Below are positions 58,022-64,000 of a stretch of 64,000 nt of DNA, piece by piece (positions within the stretch are counted from its first letter, which is position 1; every line of letters begins with the position of its first letter). The translations under genes and the position numbers were made by a program. Where the stretch lies: NCBI GenBank assembly GCA_903813345.2, contig CAIIXF020000009.1:30292740-30356739 (forward strand). The letters run 5' to 3'. A model generated the notes under the pieces. The model worked only from the letters and a program-made list of their open reading frames with translations. It did no database searches and was not told where the DNA came from. This DNA comes from Owenia fusiformis. Its lineage: Eukaryota > Annelida > Polychaeta > Sabellida > Oweniidae.

Positions 58022-58931
58022 TAGAGGTCGCAACGGTAATGAAAACCAGTACCGGTAACCGTCACGCCAATAACCGTACCGTTACCGAAATACCGGTAAA
58101 AAGATGTCAGATAAAATGCCAATGCGCTGCCAACCCCACTTTGTTTCTAACTCTCTCCGTAGCTTCTCAAGTCTATATGCATACATGGTGCAAGACCGAT
58201 TTGAACCCATACTGATGAACTTCACGACATAGTATAATATATGTAACTATCTTACGAATCAAGATGTATTTTTAGTTTTAAATCAAATGTATTACACATT
58301 TCCAACCATTTCGCAACTGTATCAATTATTAGCTAGTGATGTGCAGCATACATGGGGGTGGGGTAGGTAAAATAATTGGACAGCTATTTGTCATCATCAT
58401 CCAAGTTTATTGACTGTCTTGAGTTCATCATGCGTCATCCGTGTCAAGTGAACGTCAGTTCAGTGCAGCTGGCAACACCATCACTTCCAAACGGGTACGA
58501 CTTCACCCTGAGGTTGTCAATGCCTTGTTGTTCGTAAATGACTATTACAAACATAATTCAGTTTCTGGATCTGGCGTTGTCACTACAACTACACCGGAAC
58601 TGCCAAACATAACTACAACCAAATCTGAGCCTGACATGAAGCTACTACACCAGAACTGCCAAACATGGAAATCACACCTGAACTGCCAAACATGGAAATC
58701 ACACCTGAACTGCCAAACATGGAAATCACACTTGAACTGCCAAACATGGACATCTAAATGTCTATGTAAATGTACGCATCGTGAAAGTGGAAATTTAACG
58801 AAATAATTAAAAAACGACGTGTCTTTTATTTCCCCGGGGATTATCATCGGTTAACCGGTTAATAATTTCAATACCGGTAAATCCTCAATTCCGTACCGAA
58901 ACCGTATAACCGGAATTACCGTCAGCCTCTA
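58022..58931 (+). mobile_element. 910-bp hAT derivative with transposase C-terminal remnant
   Basis: Ends TAGAGG...CGGTAAT and the complement at the right are short TIRs, and the octamer TAGGAAAG flanks both sides (58014-58021 and 58932-58939). A plus-strand ORF (58441-58806) carries the C-terminal dimerisation motif of hAT transposases (SSERQFSAAGNTI, KRVRLHPE). The catalytic part is missing. ACCGGTAAC/GGTTAACCGG sub-repeats near the ends resemble those of the hAT element at 22052. Confidence 0.88.
58654..58750 (+). repeat. 27-bp minisatellite, 3.6 copies, in frame
   Basis: The 27-base unit starting AACTGCCAAACATGGAAATC is repeated three times with one partial copy. Being nine codons long it extends the hAT ORF with repeats of NCQTWKSHL. 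Likely slippage in a dead gene. Confidence 0.8.
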
Positions 58932-59059
58932 TAGGAAAGACTGTGTACAGAAATCTAGCCTTATCAAAATATTCTCAAAGTAAATACACATAAACACCTT
59001 TTGTTCCACGCCTCTTATTTGGCCAATATTTGTCATAGACAACTTTTGATTTGCATATA

Positions 59060-60089
59060 TACGAGGGTTGATCATAAAGTTCTCATAATATCTCTCTAAT
59101 TTCTTTATTTTTCAACAATTTTCTATGAAATTTCCACAGAATGTGCAGCATGGAATGGTTTATTAATCCAGCAAACAATATTTAGAATAACACAAACATT
59201 AAATAAGAAATGGTTGCCATAGTAACTTGAAATCAAGGCACCCGGGGCAAATAAAAAAACTAGCTAGAATAGCCCCCATTAACCATGTTTAAATACATAA
59301 TAAGTTGTCAAATAAGCTATCAAAGAAATTAAATTGTCAAATAATATGTGCTCTTGACTGTTGTGAACTATTATAATGGTCATGTGAATTGTGTGATTGC
59401 ATAATGGATGATTGTTATGCTTCATTAGAAGTGACTTTTAGACCCCATGACTGTTTTGTCAAATATCCTGAGGAAAATTGATTTTGCCCCTTTAGTTCAT
59501 TTTTAACATGTACAAACCACACACAGGGTGTAATTTTGTTGATATCTTAGCAATATATTTGTTTTAGATCATGTTTAGTCTGACCAAAGGATCTTACAAA
59601 CTTAACATAACATTTTATCAGTATGAATTTTATTTTTCTGAAGATCTCTGCATCTATTGCATTCTCTTACTCAGTCATCTCTGATCATCAGCTTTGAGTG
59701 TCAGACTCTGGTATCACATCTAATGAAGCATGAAATCATCCCCTATGACATCACCTAATTTACACGATCGATTTATTTAATTGTTAAAGCACTTTACAAC
59801 ATATTCAAGTTAACATTTTAACGTGTTTGGTAATTCATGAGAGTTTATTATGTATGTAAACATGGTTAATTAAGCTCATTCTCTTAATTATTTTTATTTG
59901 CCCCGGGTGCCTTGATTTCCCGCTACTATGGCAACCGTTTCTTATTTAATATTTCTGTTAAACTAAATATTTTTTGCTGAATTAATAAGACATTCTATGC
60001 TGTACATTCTGTGAAAATTTCATTGGAATATATTGAAAAATAAAGAAATTAGAGAGATATTATGAGAACTTTATGATCAACCCTCGTAT
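59060..60089. mobile_element. Mariner-like element with TIRs of about 205 bp
   Basis: The left end TACGAGGGTTGATCATAAAG is repeated inverted at the right end, and the similarity extends inward about 205 bp through TCTCTAATTTCTTTATTTTTC to GGCACCCGGGGCAAATAAA. The 620-bp centre has no transposase. The TA at each end and the CGAGGGTTGATC start fit the mariner group. Confidence 0.75.
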
Positions 60090-60852
60090 ATATATATATC
60101 TCAGACCGTTCTTTTACCAACCCCTAATAGACGAGGAGTGAAAATGAGAATTTGAGGAGATTAATAGTTCAGAGTATATAAGGACGTGTCATACCTTAAT
60201 CTCTTCGTTTATATATGCCTTCAGTGAAAATATATATATTTTAAATCATAATGAGGGCCAATGATGTTTTAGACGCCCGTTTCCATGGCAACCGAATTTC
60301 ACCACTGTTAATGAAGACTATTTCTATTATTAGAGATATCTCTGTCATTTTTTTATCCGATTTTGATGATATTAACGCCAAATGAAAGCTTAAGGAAGAA
60401 AGTTTATGATTGGTTCAAAATTATGCAAATTAGCTCATTTGCATATCAACTGTGACGTCATAACCCAATTTGTTGTTCAATAATGGATGGGTTTTTAATA
60501 CTTTAAACAATACAAACTATTATTTTATTAAATCATTGAGGTTAACTTACGATATCTTATTAAAGTATAAATATTTAACATCATAGCTCCATTATGATAT
60601 ATAATATGAGGCATAATAACTATGAAAAGTATAAATGTAGTGTACTGGAGTTGTTCATTTGAAAATCTAAGTGCTGATAAATGTACCTTTATAATGAAAC
60701 AGGGAACTTGAAATGGAGTTTCAAAATCTAATCTTTATTATAAAATTCTAATAAATACTGTACTAAATGAAAGCTACTAGTTTACCCTATATACATTTAA
60801 TGATAACTTGTGCAGATATGTGTGTTAGTGATATATCGGTTACCATGGCAAC
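59213..60852. promoter_or_regulatory. Four X-box-like palindromes
   Basis: GTTGCCATAGTAAC (59213-59226), GCTACTATGGCAAC (59922-59935), GTTTCCATGGCAAC (60279-60292) and GTTACCATGGCAAC (60839-60852) all resemble the RFX X-box. The first two lie in the two TIRs of the mariner-like element and so are one site copied in inverted form; the other two are outside it. No gene start is visible close by. Confidence 0.4.
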
Positions 60853-61099
60853 CATATTAGATAACAAAAAGATTGTTCCTGTTATAGAGTATATATAATC
60901 ATTTATTATCTCTTATATTGTTCAGGCCGATTTCAAACATGTGAACACGGAAAAAGTTTATTATCTGTTCTTTCAAGTCATTTAAAATTGTTTTCCAGAA
61001 CAGGTTTTATCATCCTAGAACTATATTATCCCTTGAACAATTATATTTCTGAATTTTTGCTTCTTCTTTCACTATAATGTTTTGTTATACATCAACTTG
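60090..61099. other. Gene-free stretch before the satellite
   Basis: I see no exon. It holds two of the X-box-like sites and is otherwise AT-rich. Confidence 0.4.
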
Positions 61100-64000
61100 G
61101 CAGTCATGTCTTCAGTTATGTGTGGTTATGTGTTCAGGCATTGGCACTGAATTCATAGGTAAAGATGGTGGCAGTTATGTCTTCAGGCATTGGCACTGAA
61201 TTCATAGGTAAACATGGTAGTAGTTATGTCTTCAGGCATTGGCACTGAATTCATAGGTAAACATGGTAGTAGTTATGTCTTTGGGGATTGGCACTGAATT
61301 CAAATTGAAAGATGGTGTCAGTTATGTCTTCAGGCATTGGCACTGAATTCATAAGTAAAGATGGTGGCATTATGTCTTCAGGCATTGGCACTGAATTCAT
61401 AGGTAAAGATGGTAGTAGTTATGTCTTCAGGCAATGGCACTGAATTCATAGGTAAAGATGGTGGCAGTTATGTCTTCAGGCATTGGCACTGAATTCACAA
61501 GTAGAGACGGTAGCAGTTATGTCATCAGGCATTGGCACTGAATTCATAGGTAAAGATGGTGGCAGTTATGTCTTCAGGCATTGGCACTGAATTCATAGGA
61601 AAGATGGTAGTAGTTATGTCTTCAGGCAATGGCACTGAATTCATAGGTAAAGATGGTGACAGTTATGTCTTCAGGCATTGGCACTGAATTCATAAGTAGA
61701 GATGGTAGCAATTATGTCTTCAGGCATTGGCACTGAATTCACAAGTAGAGACGGAAGCGGTTATGTCTTCAGGCATTGGCACTGATTCCATAGGTAAACA
61801 TGGTGGCAGTTATGTCTTCAGGCATTGACACTGAATTCATAGTTAAGATGGTAGTAGTTATGTCTTCAGGCAATGGCACTGAATTCATAAGTAGAGATGG
61901 AAGCAGTTATGTCTTCAGGCATTGGCACTGAATTTAAAGGTAAAGATGGAAGCAGTTATGTCTTCGGGCATTGGCACTGAATTTATAGGTAGAGATGGAA
62001 GCAGTTATGTCTTCAGGCATTGGCACTGAATTTATAGGTAAAGATGGAAGCAGTTATGTCTTCAGGCATTGGCACTGAATTCATAGGTAAGATGGTAGTA
62101 GTTATGTCTTCAGGCAATGGCACTGAATTCATAGGTAAAGATGGTGGCAGTTATGTCTTCAGGCATTGGCACTGAATTCATAAGTAGAGATGGTAGCAGT
62201 TATGTCTTCAGGCATTGGCACTGAATTCATAAGTAGAGATGGTAGCAGTTATGTCTTCAGGCATTGGCACTGAATTCATAAGTAGAGATAGTAGCAGTTA
62301 TGTCTTCAGGCATTGGCACTGAATTCATAAGTAAAGATGACAGCAGTTATGTCTTCAGGCATTGGCACTGAATTCACAAGTGGAGATGGTAGCAGTTATG
62401 TCTTCAGGCATTGGCACTGAATTCATAGGTAAAGATGGTAGTAGTTATGTCTTCAGGCATTGGCACTGAATTCAAATTGAAAGATGGTGTCAGTTATGTC
62501 TTCAGGCATTGGCACTGAATTCATAGGTAAACATGGTAGTAGTTATGTCTTCAGGCATTGGCACTGAATTCATAGGTAAACATGGTAGTAGTTATGTCTT
62601 TGGGGATTGGCACTGAATTCAAATTGAAAGATGGTGTCAGTTATGTCTTCAGGCATTGGCACTGAATTCATAAGTAAAGATGGTGGCATTTATGTCTTCA
62701 GGCATTGGCACTGAATTCATAGGTAAAGATGGTAGTAGTTATGTCTTCAGGCAATGGCACTGAATTCATAGGTAAAGATGGTGGCAGTTATGTCTTCAGG
62801 CATTGGCACTGAATTCACAAGTAGAGACGGTAGCAGTTATGTCATCAGGCATTGGCACTGAATTCATAGGTAAAGATGGTGGCAGTTATGTCTTCAGGCA
62901 TTGGCACTGAATTCATAGGTAAGATGGTAGTAGTTATGTCTTCAGGCAATGGCACTGAATTCATAGGTAAAGATGGTGACAGTTATGTCTTCAGGCATTG
63001 GCACTGAATTCATAAGTAGAGATGGTAGCAGTTATGTCTTCAGGCATTGGCACTGAATTCACAAGTAGAGACGGAAGCGGTTATGTCTTCAGGCATTGGC
63101 ACTGATTCCATAGGTAAACATGGTGGCAGTTATGTCTTCAGGCATTGGCACTGAGTTCATAAGTAAAGATGACAGCAGTTATGTCTTCAGGCATTGGCAC
63201 TGAATTCACAATTAAGTGGAGACGGTAGCAGTCATGTCTTCAGGCATTGGCACTGAATTCATAGGTAAAGATGGTAGTAGTTATGTCTTCAGGCATTGGC
63301 ACTGAATTCAAATTGAAAGATGGTGTCAGTTATGTCAGGCATTGGCACTGAATTCATAGGTAAAGATGGTGGCAGTTATGTCTTCAGGCATTGGCACTGA
63401 ATTCATAAGTAGAGATGGTAGCAGTTATGTCTTCAGGCATTGGCACTGAATTCATAAGTAGAGATGGAAGCAGTTATGTCTTCAGGCATTGGCACTGAAT
63501 TTAAAGGTAAAGATGGAAGCAGTTATGTCTTCGGGCATTGGCACTGAATTTATAGGTAGAGATGGAAGCAGTTATGTCTTCAGGCATTGGCACTGAATTT
63601 ATAGGTAAAGATGGAAGCAGTTATGTCTTCAGGCATTGGCACTGAATTCATAGGTAAAGATGGTAGTAGTTATGTCTTCAGGCATTGGCACTGAATTCAA
63701 ATTGAAAGATGGTGTCAGTTATGTCAGGCATTGGCACTGAATTCATAGGTAAAGATGGTGGCAGTTATGTCTTCAGGCATTGGCACTGAATTCATAAGTA
63801 GAGATGGTAGCAGTTATGTCTTCAGGCATTGGCACTGAATTCATAAGTAGAGATGGAAGCAGTTATGTCTTCAGGCATTGGCACTGAATTTAAAGGTAAA
63901 GATGGAAGCAGTTATGTCTTCGGGCATTGGCACTGAATTTATAGGTAGAGATGGAAGCAGTTATGTCTTCAGGCATTGGCACTGAATTTATAGGTAAAGA
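61100..64000 (+). repeat. 49-bp satellite array with higher-order repeats, runs off the end
   Basis: About 59 head-to-tail copies of a 49-bp unit (TTATGTCTTCAGGCATTGGC, ACTGAATTCATAGGTAAAGA, TGGTAGCAG) fill the last 2.9 kb. Variants such as TTTGGGGATTGG recur at 61281 and 62600, so a block of about 1.32 kb (27 units) was duplicated. A smaller block of about 389 bp (8 units) recurs near 63310 and 63697. The unit length is not a multiple of three and the unit has stops, so it is non-coding. The copies in each block are close to identical. Confidence 0.93.

Larger units (their letters stand above)
57700..58955 (-). pseudogene. Partial tandem copy of opsin exon 1, broken by a hAT element
   Basis: The part 57700-58021, continuing at 58932-58955, copies the opsin exon 1 (55301-55503) with part of its intron, including a usable donor (AG|GTACGT). 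The reading frame is kept but lacks 18 bp (six residues, just before the Asn of TM1), which shortens the first helix. Further substitutions occur. The exon is split by a 910-bp hAT element with an 8-bp duplication, and I find no match to the ATG end beyond it. No copies of exons 2 or 3 are visible, so it is a dead fragment or a non-functional alternative first exon. Confidence 0.85.

Noticed and set aside
61100-64000. CRISPR-like look of the 49-bp array
   Set aside because: There are no unique spacers between repeats; the units abut and the genome is eukaryotic. It is a satellite.

Overview
This is a 64 kb stretch of AT-rich, intron-rich animal nuclear DNA. The gene content (a G3BP homologue, a rhabdomeric-type opsin with large introns, C/D snoRNAs inside introns) and the dense population of miniature inverted-repeat and foldback elements suggest a marine invertebrate. 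A mollusc or another lophotrochozoan is my guess from the style of the repeats; no gene here fixes the phylum. Prokaryotic features (operons, ribosome binding sites, CRISPR, IS elements) are absent.

Layout. 0-3 kb: a cluster of CRE palindromes, a small TIR element, a tentative two-exon minus-strand micro-gene (45 codons) and a head-to-head mariner-like foldback element. 4.2-10.1 kb: minus-strand exons of one or more unrecognised genes. The best model (9937 to 7690, 118 aa) has an RFX-type X-box about 125 bp upstream of its ATG, which hints at a ciliary role. 10.1-14.5 kb: no clear gene, and two copies of a 0.6 kb foldback element. 14.55-26.4 kb: an 11-coding-exon plus-strand G3BP gene (stress-granule scaffold, 492 aa). 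At least five of its introns carry C/D-box snoRNAs or their decayed copies: three good copies of U16 (SNORD16) and three of a second snoRNA predicted to pair with 18S rRNA. 26.4-37.8 kb: no gene seen, with large palindromes and MITEs. 37.80-44.57 kb: a complete LTR retrotransposon with apparently identical 280-bp LTRs, a 5-bp target duplication and one 1,584-codon gag-pol ORF in which integrase lies before reverse transcriptase (Gmr1-like order). 44.6-47.7 kb: foldback and TIR repeats. 47.72-55.50 kb: a three-exon minus-strand opsin gene, with a decayed LINE in its second intron. 55.5-60.1 kb: a tandem partial copy of opsin exon 1, broken by a 910-bp hAT element, plus mariner-like TIR elements. 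61.1-64.0 kb: a 49-bp satellite array with higher-order structure that runs off the end of the window.

How the genes relate. G3BP is both a protein gene and a snoRNA host: splicing of its pre-mRNA would release U16 and the second guide. The opsin stands alone, but its upstream exon duplication shows local tandem copying followed by transposon capture. The minus-strand gene with the X-box and G3BP point away from each other, separated by about 4.6 kb.

The most interesting signals are the intronic snoRNA amplification and decay series in G3BP, the CCAAAGTGGT array in the retrotransposon leader, the run of phase-2 minus-strand exons at 4.3-8.3 kb, and the truncated opsin exon copy.
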